In this document: one piece after another, positions 1 to 8,403 of the stretch
How positions within the stretch are numbered: the stretch's first letter is position 1
How the letters are laid out: each line of letters begins with the position of its first letter
DNA from: Caulobacter sp.
GTDB lineage: Bacteria; Pseudomonadota; Alphaproteobacteria; Caulobacterales; Caulobacteraceae
Assembly (NCBI GenBank): GCA_019636175.1
Contig: JAHBYC010000003.1
Location: 62,001-126,000 of the forward strand
DNA length: 64,000 bases
Reading direction: 5' to 3'
Notes under the pieces: model-generated
Database searches by the model: none
What the model was told of the DNA's origin: nothing
The model's input: the letters and a program-made list of their open reading frames with translations, nothing else
Translations under genes and position numbers: made by a program

Positions 1-2
1 GC

Positions 3-113
3 TCCCTGGCCCGTTCCGACCGGACAGCGAAGTACAACCAGCTGCTGCGCATCGAGGAACAGCTGGACAACCAGGCGATCTACCTGGGTCGGGCGGCGCT
101 CAAGCAGAAGTAA
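3..113 (+). CDS. C-terminal end of an unidentified protein (5' truncated by window edge)
   Basis: An open frame runs in from the left edge and stops at the TAA at 111-113. It gives 36 residues ending in RAALKQK, rich in Gln, Arg, Leu and Glu, which suits an amphipathic helix at a protein C-terminus. It is the only one of the three forward frames here that ends with clean spacing before the convergent VOC gene. The family cannot be named from so little sequence. The frame itself is likely but unproven. Confidence 0.5.
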   Translation, partial: SLARSDRTAKYNQLLRIEEQLDNQAIYLGRAALKQK

Positions 114-126
114 GCGCGGTGGCTTT

Positions 127-528
127 TCACATCGCTTGCTGGATCGACCAGCAATATCCGAACGGGTCGGACAGCTGACCGAACCGGTCGCCCCGGACCA
201 TGTCGATCAATGGCGTGCGGACGACGGCGCCGGCGGCTGTGGCGCGTTCAAACCATGTCACGGCGTCATCAACCTGCAGATGGAGAGTGACTCCCGTCGG
301 CGCAGGACTGGATTTCTGGAAGTCGTCTGACAGCATCAGGACGCAGCCATTGATAAGCAGGCGACTGTGCCTGACAAAGCCGCTGTCGTCCTCGCCATCG
401 CGCATGATCTCGTCGGCGGCAAAAGCCTGCTGGTAGAAGGCCACCGCCTCCGCGCCCTTGCCGTCCCGAATGATGAGATGGGGGTATACGCCCAGGCCGA
501 TTGCCCCCCGCTTTGTAAATCTTGCCAT
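127..528 (-). CDS. VOC family (PhnB/glyoxalase-like) protein
   Basis: A 133-residue protein of the vicinal oxygen chelate superfamily, the small beta-alpha-beta-beta-beta metal-binding fold shared by glyoxalases and antibiotic-binding proteins. The N-terminal YPHLIIRDG (residues 15-23) and AFYQQAF (30-36) segments and the C-terminal DPFGYCWSI (121-129) are the usual landmarks of the PhnB-like subgroup. H17 and H54 are possible metal ligands. A GGAGACGAG-like ribosome site precedes the ATG. It lies 19 bases downstream of the pncC gene on the same strand, so the two are probably co-transcribed. The substrate is unknown; members of this subgroup are usually annotated only at family level. Confidence 0.85.
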   Translation of the reverse strand: MARFTKRGAIGLGVYPHLIIRDGKGAEAVAFYQQAFAADEIMRDGEDDSGFVRHSRLLINGCVLMLSDDFQKSSPAPTGVTLHLQVDDAVTWFERATAAGAVVRTPLIDMVRGDRFGQLSDPFGYCWSIQQAM

Positions 529-547
529 GGATTTCTCGTCTCCGGCC

Positions 548-1036
548 TCAAACCGCCTCTCGCAGCATCGTCAGCGCCATTGCCACCGCCGCCAGCTGCA
601 CATCAATCCGGTCCGGTCCATCGAAGCGTTCGACGGCGTGGCGGATGCCCTGGTTGCTGCGGGCGGTGGCGAAATGGACGGTGCCGACCGGCTTCATGGG
701 CGTGCCGCCGCCAGGACCAGCGACGCCGGTGATGGCGACGGAGATGTGGGCGTTGCTGTTTTCCAGCGCGCCCTCGGCCATCATCCGGGCCACCGGCTCT
801 GACACCGCCCCGACATCCGCCAGCAGGTCCCCCGGAATGCCCAGCATCTCCTGCTTGGCGCGATTGGAATAGGTGACGAACCCGCGCTCGACGACGTCAG
901 AGGCGCCGGGGATGGCGCAGAGGGCGCCGGAGACCAGCCCGCCGGTGCAGCTTTCGGCGGTGACGATGCGCAGGGACCGGTCGCGGCATTCCTCGAGCAA
1001 CAGCCGGGCCAGGGTCTGGATTTCCAAGGGAAACAT
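548..1036 (-). CDS. pncC: CinA C-terminal domain family nicotinamide-nucleotide amidase
   Basis: A 162-residue stand-alone version of the CinA C-terminal domain, which deamidates nicotinamide mononucleotide to nicotinate mononucleotide in pyridine nucleotide salvage. The motif TAESCTGG (residues 26-33) holds the expected catalytic serine S29, and GVAGPGGGTPMKPVGTV (104-120) is the second conserved block. The N-terminal molybdopterin-binding-like domain of full CinA is absent, as in E. coli PncC. The open frame continues far upstream, but the homology begins at the ATG at 1036 (MFPLEIQTLA). It is divergent from the spermidine-synthase-like gene and is followed closely by the VOC gene. Confidence 0.9.
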   Translation of the reverse strand: MFPLEIQTLARLLLEECRDRSLRIVTAESCTGGLVSGALCAIPGASDVVERGFVTYSNRAKQEMLGIPGDLLADVGAVSEPVARMMAEGALENSNAHISVAITGVAGPGGGTPMKPVGTVHFATARSNQGIRHAVERFDGPDRIDVQLAAVAMALTMLREAV

Positions 1037-1123
1037 GAGGCTGCTTGCTCCGCCACTGGTCAAACCGATGCCGCAGACCCCACCATTCCCCGGTTCACGG
1101 TTCAAGCCGATTCGGGAGTCCAG
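1037..1123. promoter_or_regulatory. Divergent promoter region, pncC / spermidine-synthase-like gene
   Basis: The 87 bases between two divergent starts must hold both promoters. No convincing -35/-10 pair could be assigned. It carries two GANTC motifs (1109-1113 and 1116-1120), the recognition sequence of the CcrM methyltransferase found in Caulobacter relatives. Confidence 0.4.
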
Positions 1124-3463
1124 ATGACCGCAGCCGACACCGATCCACGGTCCGCCCCCGGGCCGGGACCGGCAATCCCCTGGATCTTCGTGCTGGCGGT
1201 GTTCTGCGGCGCGGCCATGGTCTTCATGGTTCAGCCAATGGTGGCCAAGCTGGTGCTGCCCCGGCTGGGGGGGGCGCCGCAGGTGTGGAACACCTCCATG
1301 GCCTTCTTCCAGGCGGCGCTGCTGGTCGGCTACGGCTACGCCCATCTGTTGCAGAAGGTCCCGCGCGCCCGGGATCAGGTCCTGATCCATCTGGGCGTGA
1401 TGATGCTGGCGGCGACCATATTGCCCCTGAGGATCACCTCCCTGCTGGGCGAGCCCAGCACCAGTCATCCGGCGCTCTGGCTGTTGGGCGTCCTGACCCT
1501 GTCCATCGGCGCGCCCTTCGCCGCCCTGTCGGCCACCGCGCCGCTGGTTCAGGCCTGGCACGCCAGGGTTCACGGCCGGGAAGGCGGCGCCGAGCCCTGG
1601 GCGCTCTACGCCGCCAGCAATCTGGGCAGCCTGCTGGCGCTGCTGGCCTATCCGATCGCCGTCGAGCCGACCCTCGCGCTCGGCGACCAGAGATGGGGGT
1701 GGAGCGGGCTCTATATCGCCTTCATCGCGATCATCGGGGCGCTGGCGATGCACATCCGCCGACAGGCGGGCGCAAGTCCGGCGACCGCGGCGAGCCCGGC
1801 GCACCGCGACGCCTTGACGGAGGCAGAGCCAATCAGCTGGCGCCAACGCCTGACCTGGATCGCGCTGGCCGCGTTGCCCTCCAGCCTGATGCTGGGGGTG
1901 ACTCTGCATCTAAGCACCGATGTGGCCAGCGCGCCTTTCCTGTGGGTCGCGCCGCTGTCGCTGTATCTGCTGACCTTCGTCATCGCCTTCCAGACCCGGC
2001 CGCGGATCCAGCCGCAGCTGGCCCTGATGCTGATGTCGACCGTGCTGATCGTCACGGTGGCCACCCTGCCGTTCGGTGCGCCGAACGTTCTGGTGACCCT
2101 GGCGCTCCACCTGGGAACCTTCTTCTTCTGCGCCCTGGTCTGTCATCAGGCCCTTGTCGCCCGGCGACCGGACCCCGCGCGCCTGACGGACTTCTATCTC
2201 TGCATGTCGATCGGCGGCGTGATCGGCGGCGCGTTCAACGCCTTTGTCGCACCGGCGATCTTCGAGACCGTCTTCGAGTATGGCGCCGTTTTGTGCCTTT
2301 GCGCCCTGGTCAGGCCCTTGTGGCCGCTTCGGCCCACGCGACGAGAACTGGTGCTGATGGCCGTCGCCGCCGGTGGAACCGGCCTGGCCCTGATCGCGGC
2401 CTCGGACAGCTTCTGGCGTCTGCTCCAGACCCATCCGGTGGGATCCCTGCCGACCGACGACGTCATCAAGGTCCTGTCGTCAGCGGGGGTCATCGCGGTG
2501 GCGGCCTGCGGAATCCTGGTAAGGGCGCGGGCGCTGCCCTTCTTCGCCAGCATCGTTCTGCTGGCCTTCACCGCCAACGCCATCGATTCCCACGCCGACG
2601 CCTATGCGAGCCGACGCAGCTTCTTCGGTGTCGTGCATCTGACCGACACGACGGTGCCCGGCCTTGGCGGACCGGTGCGGATCCTGTCGCACGGCACCAC
2701 CTTGCACGGCGCCCAGGCCCGGTCGCCGGAATACCGTTGCCGACCCTTGGTCTATTACGCCCCGGAGACGCCGATCGGCCAGGTGTTCCGCCGCGCCCAG
2801 ACCGATCACCCCGCGATCAGCGTGGCCGCCGTGGGTCTCGGGACCGGCGCGGTGGCGGCCTATGTGCGACCCTCGGACCGGCTGACCTTCTTCGAGATCG
2901 ATCCACAGGTGGTCGCCATTTCGAGCGACCCGGCCAACTTCAGCTACACCACCGAATGCGCCAAGGGGCCCGTCGACTACGTCCTGGGCGATGCGCGGCT
3001 GACCCTGGAGAAGCAGGCGGACGGCCTCTACGACATCCTCCTGGTCGACGCCTTTTCGTCCGACGCCATCCCCGCCCACCTGCTGACCGTCGAGGCCCTG
3101 CGAGGCTATCTGGCCCGGATCAAGCCCGATGGCGTGGTCATCCTGCATCTCTCCAACCGGCATCTGGAGCTGGTGTTTCCGGCGGCTTCGGCGGCCAAGG
3201 CGGCAGGGGGCTACGCGCTGTTTCAGGCCTATGCGCCGGCGCCCGACAGTCCGACCTATCAGGAGAGCGCCGCGGATGTGATGATCGTCGGCCGCAACCG
3301 CGCAGCGCTTGAAGCCTACCGGGCAGACCCGCGATGGCTATTGTCGCCACCGCCGACCGTGCGTCCCTGGACGGACGACTACACCAACCTGGTCGGGGCG
3401 TTGATCGGCAATCTCGACGGCCGCCGGCGCGACTGGCAGGCGGCGCAGGAAGAGGCGCCCTAG
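1124..3463 (+). CDS. Membrane-fused spermidine synthase-like (aminopropyltransferase fold) protein
   Basis: A 779-residue protein with two parts. Residues about 20-555 form many hydrophobic segments (two bundles around 20-240 and 260-550), as in the fused MFS/spermidine synthase family. Residues about 565-740 form a Rossmann-like domain with GLGTGAVAAY (about 570), FFEID (about 588), GDAR (about 622) and LLVDAFSSDAIP (about 638), matching the nucleotide and aminopropyl-donor binding blocks of polyamine aminopropyltransferases. It sits in the inner membrane. Whether it makes a polyamine is not known for this family. The stop codon TAG is the first triplet of a palindromic repeat. Two GANTC sites lie 4-15 bases before the ATG. 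Confidence 0.85.
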   Translation: MTAADTDPRSAPGPGPAIPWIFVLAVFCGAAMVFMVQPMVAKLVLPRLGGAPQVWNTSMAFFQAALLVGYGYAHLLQKVPRARDQVLIHLGVMMLAATILPLRITSLLGEPSTSHPALWLLGVLTLSIGAPFAALSATAPLVQAWHARVHGREGGAEPWALYAASNLGSLLALLAYPIAVEPTLALGDQRWGWSGLYIAFIAIIGALAMHIRRQAGASPATAASPAHRDALTEAEPISWRQRLTWIALAALPSSLMLGVTLHLSTDVASAPFLWVAPLSLYLLTFVIAFQTRPRIQPQLALMLMSTVLIVTVATLPFGAPNVLVTLALHLGTFFFCALVCHQALVARRPDPARLTDFYLCMSIGGVIGGAFNAFVAPAIFETVFEYGAVLCLCALVRPLWPLRPTRRELVLMAVAAGGTGLALIAASDSFWRLLQTHPVGSLPTDDVIKVLSSAGVIAVAACGILVRARALPFFASIVLLAFTANAIDSHADAYASRRSFFGVVHLTDTTVPGLGGPVRILSHGTTLHGAQARSPEYRCRPLVYYAPETPIGQVFRRAQTDHPAISVAAVGLGTGAVAAYVRPSDRLTFFEIDPQVVAISSDPANFSYTTECAKGPVDYVLGDARLTLEKQADGLYDILLVDAFSSDAIPAHLLTVEALRGYLARIKPDGVVILHLSNRHLELVFPAASAAKAAGGYALFQAYAPAPDSPTYQESAADVMIVGRNRAALEAYRADPRWLLSPPPTVRPWTDDYTNLVGALIGNLDGRRRDWQAAQEEAP

Positions 3464-3512
3464 AGCATGTCAGGGCGAAGTGTACGCGGTTTGCCTGCCA
3501 GGACATGCTCTA
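3461..3512. repeat. Palindromic intergenic repeat overlapping a stop codon
   Basis: Perfect 11-base inverted arms, TAGAGCATGTC at 3461-3471 and GACATGCTCTA at 3502-3512, flank a 30-base centre with weaker internal symmetry. The first three bases are the stop codon of the upstream gene. The form (AGAGCATG ... CATGCTCT around a CGAAGTG/GCGGTTT-like centre) resembles a palindromic element I know from intergenic regions of many alphaproteobacteria. It could act as a transcription terminator or RNA-stabilising hairpin. Confidence 0.75.
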
Positions 3513-3524
3513 AATGTTTGATTT

Positions 3525-3575
3525 TAGACCCTTTGGGTCAGGTTTGATGCGCACATCAAAACCTGAAAGGGTCTA
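3525..3575. repeat. Second palindromic repeat, containing the ispDF stop codon
   Basis: Arms TAGACCCTTT (3525-3534) and AAAGGGTCTA (3566-3575) are exact complements, and the inner parts CAGGTTTGATG and CATCAAAACCTG pair with a one-base slip. The ispDF stop (complement of CTA at 3573-3575) is inside the arm. Placed between convergent genes, it is a likely bidirectional terminator. Confidence 0.7.
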
Positions 3576-4718
3576 GGCCGGAACCTCAACCAGGACCACG
3601 GCCTGGGCCGCCAGGCCCTCCTGACGGCCCGTGAAGCCCATGCCTTCGGTGGTGGTCGCCTTTACGCTGATCTGGGGCAGGGTGAGGCCCAGCAGGCTCG
3701 CCAGGCGTTCGCGCATCGCCGCTCGGTGCGGCTTGATCTTCGGCCGTTCGCAGATCAGCGTCAGATCAATGTTCAGCACCCGGCCGCCGCGCGCGGCGAC
3801 CATGTCTGCGGCGTGCTTGAGGAACAGGTTCGACGGCGCGCCCTTCCACTGCGGATCGGTGGGCGGGAAGTGATCGCCGATGTCGCCCTCGCCGATGGCC
3901 CCCAGCAGGGCGTCGGTCAGGGCGTGCAGGCCTGCGTCGGCGTCCGAATGTCCGACCAGCGTCTGGTCATGGTCGATCCTGACGCCGCAGAGCCAGACAG
4001 CCTCGCCCGGACCCCAGCGGTGCGCGTCGAACCCCTGGCCGATCCGCGTGGTCATGGTGCGCCCGGCCAGCAGTTCGGCCATCTCGAAATCCTCCGGATA
4101 GGTCAGTTTCATCAGCGCCGGGTCGCCTGGCGTCAGGGCTATGGTCCCGCCGTCGGCCTCGACAACGGCGGCGTCATCGGTCGGCTCCCCTGGACCGGAC
4201 CAGTTGGCGTAGGCCGCTTCCAGCCTGCCGCGCCGGGCGGCCTGAGGGGTCTGCGCTCGCCACAGACCGTCGCGAGGCACGGTGACCGTACGCCCCTCCG
4301 CGACCCGCCGCAGGGTGTCGGCCACCGCCAGGGCGGGCAGGGCGGCGTCGGCCTGCTCAAGGGCCTTCAAAAGGTCGCCGACATGGCGGCCATTGACCAG
4401 CGGACGGGCGGCGTCATGGACCAGAACGGGCGTTTGCGGCGACACCGTCAGCGCCCTCAATCCGGCCTGAACAGACAGAGCCCGCGTGGCCCCGCCGGTC
4501 GCCAGGGTCCAGCCGGGACGATCGCCGAGGATCTGCCGGGCCTGGGCCTCACCGTCCGGCGGAATAACGACCACGCCTGCGGCGGCGCCAGCCCGTTCGA
4601 GGGCGTCGACAGACCACTGCAGAACAGGCTTTCCAGCCAGCAAACGCCACTGTTTGGCGGGCCCCGCGCCGATGCGGGTTCCGGAGCCGGCGGCGACGAT
4701 GATGGCGGCGAAGGTCAT
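3573..4718 (-). CDS. ispDF: Bifunctional IspD/IspF enzyme of the MEP isoprenoid pathway
   Basis: A 381-residue fusion of two cytosolic enzymes of isopentenyl diphosphate synthesis. Residues 1-220 are IspD (MEP cytidylyltransferase) with AAGSGTRIGAGPAKQW (9-24) and HDAARPLV (101-108). Residues about 225-381 are IspF (MECDP synthase) with GFDAHRWG (229-236), HSDADAGLHALTDALLGAIG (257-276) and KATTTEGMGF (353-362); D231, H233 and H265 fit the metal site. Such fusions are known in Caulobacter, Rhizobiales and Campylobacter. The ATG at 4718 starts exactly at the IspD domain. The gene is divergent from dusB. Confidence 0.96.
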   Translation of the reverse strand: MTFAAIIVAAGSGTRIGAGPAKQWRLLAGKPVLQWSVDALERAGAAAGVVVIPPDGEAQARQILGDRPGWTLATGGATRALSVQAGLRALTVSPQTPVLVHDAARPLVNGRHVGDLLKALEQADAALPALAVADTLRRVAEGRTVTVPRDGLWRAQTPQAARRGRLEAAYANWSGPGEPTDDAAVVEADGGTIALTPGDPALMKLTYPEDFEMAELLAGRTMTTRIGQGFDAHRWGPGEAVWLCGVRIDHDQTLVGHSDADAGLHALTDALLGAIGEGDIGDHFPPTDPQWKGAPSNLFLKHAADMVAARGGRVLNIDLTLICERPKIKPHRAAMRERLASLLGLTLPQISVKATTTEGMGFTGRQEGLAAQAVVLVEVPA

Positions 4719-4793
4719 GGCTGTGTCATACGGCCGCGCGGGCCCAGAACCAACCTTTACGGCGCCGCACAATCTGCCTAAAAAGACAGCGAA
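4719..4793. promoter_or_regulatory. Divergent promoter region, ispDF / dusB-ntr operon
   Basis: Seventy-five bases separate the ispDF and dusB starts and must contain the promoters for ispDF and for the dusB-ntrB-ntrC transcript. The dusB side is A-rich (AAAAAGACAG around 4780-4789). No defined sigma factor boxes could be assigned. Confidence 0.4.
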
Positions 4794-5816
4794 GTGATTG
4801 AACAAGAAATGGGCAAAATGCTCTCGGTCGGGGATGTCGCGGTAAATAGTCGGGTCTGGCTGGCCCCGATGACGGGGGTTTCGGACCTGCCGTTCCGGCG
4901 CGCCGCCGCGCGTCTGGGGGCCGGCTATGTCGCCACCGAAATGGTCGCCTGCGCCGAGTTCGCCCGCGGACGGCCCGATATTGTGCGCCGGGCAGCCGTC
5001 GGCGAGGGCCTGCCGCTGATGGTGGTCCAGCTGGTCGGTCGTGACGTGGCGATGATGGCGGCAGGCGCCCGGCTCGCCCAGGCCGCCGGCGCCCAGATCA
5101 TCGATCTCAATTTCGGCTGCCCGGCAAAGGAAGTGACAGGCTCGCTTTCGGGTTCGGCGCTGATGCGCGACCTGGACCTGGCGCAGGACCTGGTGGCCGC
5201 CGCCGTGGACGCGGTCGATCTGCCGGTCACCGTCAAGATGCGCCTGGGCTGGGACGACGCCAGCCGCAACGCACCGGAGTTCGCCGCGCGCGCCGAAGCC
5301 GTTGGGGCCCGCGCCATCACCGTTCACGGCCGCACCCGCTGCCAGTTCTACAAGGGCCAGGCCGACTGGTCGGCCGTGGCGGCGGTCAAGGCGGAGGTCT
5401 CGGTCCCGGTGATCGTCAACGGCGACGTCGTCAACGAGGCCACGGCCCGCGAAGCGCTCGACGCCAGCGGCGCCGACGGCGTGATGATCGGTCGCGGCGC
5501 CTATGGTCGCCCCTGGATCGCCCGCGACCTGGACGCCGCCCTGGCCGGAGACGTCGCCGATGAGCCTGATATGGACGTCCGTCTGGGGATCGCGCTGGAT
5601 CACTTCCGCGACGCCCTAGGCTTCTATGGCGACCGGATCGGTCTGAAGATGTTCCGCAAGCATCTGGCCTCCTACATCGAGGCGGCCCCGCAGCCTCTGG
5701 ACGCCGCTGATCGCCGCGCCGCCCGCGCCCGACTTTGCCGGCTTGAGACCGCCGCCGAGGTCGAGGCTGAACTGACAGCCCTGTGGACGCATCCTGACCG
5801 GAGGCTGGCGGCATGA
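4794..5816 (+). CDS. dusB: tRNA-dihydrouridine synthase
   Basis: An FMN enzyme that reduces uridines to dihydrouridine in tRNA. The TIM-barrel N-terminus (VWLAPMTGVSDLPFRR, residues 21-36) and the catalytic cysteine block NFGCPAKEVTGSLSGSALM with C109 are clear, as is KMRLGWDD. Three in-frame starts compete: GTG 4794 (340 residues), ATG 4809 and ATG 4818. The last gives MLSVGDVAVNSR, closest to usual DusB N-termini. The stop overlaps the ntrB ATG by ATGA, so translation is coupled. A dusB (nifR3) gene ahead of ntrBC is a classic arrangement in proteobacteria. Confidence 0.93.
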   Translation: MIEQEMGKMLSVGDVAVNSRVWLAPMTGVSDLPFRRAAARLGAGYVATEMVACAEFARGRPDIVRRAAVGEGLPLMVVQLVGRDVAMMAAGARLAQAAGAQIIDLNFGCPAKEVTGSLSGSALMRDLDLAQDLVAAAVDAVDLPVTVKMRLGWDDASRNAPEFAARAEAVGARAITVHGRTRCQFYKGQADWSAVAAVKAEVSVPVIVNGDVVNEATAREALDASGADGVMIGRGAYGRPWIARDLDAALAGDVADEPDMDVRLGIALDHFRDALGFYGDRIGLKMFRKHLASYIEAAPQPLDAADRRAARARLCRLETAAEVEAELTALWTHPDRRLAA

Positions 5817-6928
5817 CCCCTCCGGCCAGTCTCCAGGCGACCCGGCGCGCCAAGGAAGCCATCGGCGCCGCCGCCTTTGAACTCAGTCCTGATCCCGCGC
5901 TGGTCATCAACGCCGGCGGCGCGCTCTGCGCCGTCAACGAGGCCGCCGAGGGGCTGTTCGGCCAGGGACTGGCGCTGCTGGCGCGCGGACGGTTCCGTGC
6001 GGCCTTGCCCGAGGACTCGCCGCTGGTGCGGCTGCTGGACCGCGCCCTGTCGGAGGACGTCCGGGTACGGGAGCATGGCGTGCAGATCGGCCTGTTCGGC
6101 CAGGCCGCCTTCACCGCGGACGGCGCGGCCACTCCCCTTGGCGATGGATCGGTCCTGCTGACCCTGCGTCTGCGCGGCGGCGCCATCGGTTTCGAGCGGG
6201 CCGCCGATCCCTCCGGGCTGCGCTCTGTCGTCGGCCTTGGCCAGATGCTGGCGCATGAGATCAAGAATCCGCTGGCCGGCATCCGCGGCGCCGCTCAACT
6301 GCTCAAGGCCGGCGCGGCGGCCGAGGATGCTCCGCTGGCCCAGTTGATCGTCGATGAGACCGAGCGCATCCGCCGGCTAGTCGACCGGATGGAGGCCTTC
6401 TCCGACGAGGCGCTGCCGCAACGCACCGCCGTCAACATCCATGAGGTCCTCGACCGGGTGCGGGCCTTGGCCGCCAATGGTGTGGCCGACGGCCTGACCC
6501 TGAAGGAAAACTACGACCCCTCGCTGCCTCCGGTGTCGGGGGACGAAGATCACCTGATCCAGATCTTCCTCAACCTCGTGAAGAACGCCGCGGAGGCCGC
6601 CCATGCCCGCCGCGACGGTCGTGGCGAGTTGCTGATCAGCACGGCCTGGCGTCCGGGCGTGAAAGTGCGGGGCGCCGACGGACGCATTCAGAAGGCGGCC
6701 CCGCTCGAGGTGCGAATCCAGGACAATGGGCCAGGCGTGCCCGCCAATGTCCGCGACCATCTGTTCCAACCCTTCATCACCTCCAAGGCCAATGGCGCGG
6801 GGCTGGGCCTGCCGCTTGTGGCCAAGCTGGTCGGGGCCCATGGCGGATTGATCGATTTTGAATCGGAGCCGGGCTGCACCGTGTTCCGCGTGCTGCTGCC
6901 TGTCGCGTCGGAGACCCCCGCCAGATGA
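5813..6928 (+). CDS. ntrB: Nitrogen regulation sensor histidine kinase NtrB
   Basis: A 371-residue soluble histidine kinase that phosphorylates or dephosphorylates NtrC according to nitrogen state, under PII control in the family. An N-terminal PAS domain (about 15-125) is followed by the H-box [20 protein letters not shown] with H148, then the HATPase domain with N-box NLVKNAAEA (about 252-260), DNGPGVP (about 304) and GAGLGLPLV (about 329). No membrane segments are seen. It overlaps dusB and ntrC by four bases each (ATGA), a coupled operon that should give fixed stoichiometry. Confidence 0.95.
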   Translation: MTPPASLQATRRAKEAIGAAAFELSPDPALVINAGGALCAVNEAAEGLFGQGLALLARGRFRAALPEDSPLVRLLDRALSEDVRVREHGVQIGLFGQAAFTADGAATPLGDGSVLLTLRLRGGAIGFERAADPSGLRSVVGLGQMLAHEIKNPLAGIRGAAQLLKAGAAAEDAPLAQLIVDETERIRRLVDRMEAFSDEALPQRTAVNIHEVLDRVRALAANGVADGLTLKENYDPSLPPVSGDEDHLIQIFLNLVKNAAEAAHARRDGRGELLISTAWRPGVKVRGADGRIQKAAPLEVRIQDNGPGVPANVRDHLFQPFITSKANGAGLGLPLVAKLVGAHGGLIDFESEPGCTVFRVLLPVASETPAR

Positions 6929-8346
6929 ATCCCGCCAACAAGAAGATCCTGATCGCGGACGACGACAATTCGATCAGGCTGGTGCTCAGTCAGGCCTTCA
7001 GCCGGCTGGGTTATCAGGTGCGGGCCACCGGCAATGTGACGACCCTGATGAAATGGGTCTCGGAAGGCGAGGGCGACCTGATCATCACGGATGTGATGAT
7101 GCCGGACGAGAACGTCTTCAACGTCCTGCCGCGAATCCGCAAGGACCGGCCCAAGCTGCCCGTCATCGTCATGAGCGCGCAGAACACGCTGCTGACCGCC
7201 GTCAATGCGGCGGACGCGGGCGCCTTTGAGTATCTCTCCAAGCCGTTTGATCTGGACGAGGTCACGGCGGCGGCGCGGCGGGCCATGTCGCGGCCGCTGG
7301 ACAGCGAGGCCAGCAAAGCCCAGGCGCGGGCCCTGAAGGACGAGCGGCTGCCCCTGATCGGTCGGTCCGGACCGATGCAGGAGGTCTATCGCACCATCGC
7401 CCGTCTGGTCGGCGCCGATCTGACGGTGCTGATCCTGGGCGAGTCCGGCTCCGGCAAGGAACTGGTGGCCCGGGCGCTGCACGACCTGGGTCGACGGCGG
7501 GATGGCAAGTTCGTGGTCATCAACCTGGCCGCGGTGCCGAGGGAACGCGTCGAGGCGGAACTGTTTGGCCGGGGCGAAGGGGATCTCGGCAAGCTGGTCG
7601 AAGCCGACGGCGGCACCCTGTTTCTCGATGAGATCGGCGACATGCCGCTGGACGCCCAGAGCCGGCTCCTGCGGGTCATCGACGGCGCCGAGCCGGCGGT
7701 CAATCCCAAGACCGGGCGGCCGCCCAATGTCCGGCTGATCGCGGCGACGAACCGCGATCTGCGCGGCCTGATCCGGCAGGGCCTGTTCCGCGAAGATTTG
7801 TTCTTCCGCCTCAATGTCGCGCCGCTGCGGCTGCCGCCATTGCGCGACCGCACCGAGGACATTCCCGATCTGGCCCGCAGCTTCCTCCTCCGGGCCGCCC
7901 GCGAGGGGCTGCCGGCCAAGACCATCGACCAGTCGGCCCTCGAGCGGCTGAAGACCCACAACTGGCCGGGTAATGTGCGGGAACTGGAGAACCTGATCCG
8001 GCGCGTCTGCGCTCTCTACGCCGAGGAACAGATCACCGCCCGTATCGTGGAGCGCGAGCTCCAGGAGCAGGCGCCGGTGATCGCCGGGGAGGAGGGGCCC
8101 GTCACCCTGTCGGCCCTGATCGAGCGGCATCTGGCCAGCTATTTCGCCGACCAGCCCGAAGGGGTTCCGCCGCCCGGGCTGTATGATCGCATCCTGGAGG
8201 AGGTCGAGCGCCCGCTGATCCGCCTGACCCTCGCCGCTACCCGGGGCAATCAGGTGCGGGCCGCCGATATTCTCGGCCTCAACCGCAACACCTTGCGCAA
8301 GAAGATCGTCGATCTGGGCGTCGAACTGACCCGCGGCAAACGCTGA
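6925..8346 (+). CDS. ntrC: Nitrogen response regulator NtrC lacking the GAFTGA loop
   Basis: A 473-residue regulator with receiver (phospho-acceptor D56, K106 in SKPF), AAA+ domain with Walker A GESGSGKE (172-179) and Walker [10 protein letters not shown] (231-239), and a C-terminal Fis-type helix-turn-helix (about 430-470, [20 protein letters not shown]). The striking point is the stretch after ELFG (212-215): instead of the usual HEKGAFTGA loop that contacts sigma-54 it reads [15 protein letters not shown], so the loop is missing. This is reported for Caulobacter NtrC, which is therefore thought to act differently from the enterobacterial protein. It is coupled to ntrB by ATGA. Confidence 0.95.
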   Translation: MNPANKKILIADDDNSIRLVLSQAFSRLGYQVRATGNVTTLMKWVSEGEGDLIITDVMMPDENVFNVLPRIRKDRPKLPVIVMSAQNTLLTAVNAADAGAFEYLSKPFDLDEVTAAARRAMSRPLDSEASKAQARALKDERLPLIGRSGPMQEVYRTIARLVGADLTVLILGESGSGKELVARALHDLGRRRDGKFVVINLAAVPRERVEAELFGRGEGDLGKLVEADGGTLFLDEIGDMPLDAQSRLLRVIDGAEPAVNPKTGRPPNVRLIAATNRDLRGLIRQGLFREDLFFRLNVAPLRLPPLRDRTEDIPDLARSFLLRAAREGLPAKTIDQSALERLKTHNWPGNVRELENLIRRVCALYAEEQITARIVERELQEQAPVIAGEEGPVTLSALIERHLASYFADQPEGVPPPGLYDRILEEVERPLIRLTLAATRGNQVRAADILGLNRNTLRKKIVDLGVELTRGKR

Positions 8347-8403
8347 CGCATTCAGGCAACATAGGTGTTGAGTATTTAGCACATATCGCCTTAGGCTGCG
8401 ATC
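8347..8403 (+). promoter_or_regulatory. Probable promoter region of ntrYX
   Basis: The 57 bases between ntrC and ntrY are unusually A+T-rich for this window (around TTGAGTATTTAGCACATAT, 8367-8385), while all other joints in the operon overlap. This suggests a separate promoter for ntrY-ntrX in addition to read-through. Boxes are not certain. Confidence 0.35.

Noticed and set aside
1045..3312. A 755-residue forward open frame overlapping the spermidine-synthase-like gene
   Set aside because: It has no recognisable domains, is rich in Arg, Gly and Pro, and is offset within a gene with clear motifs; it is a shadow of high GC content.
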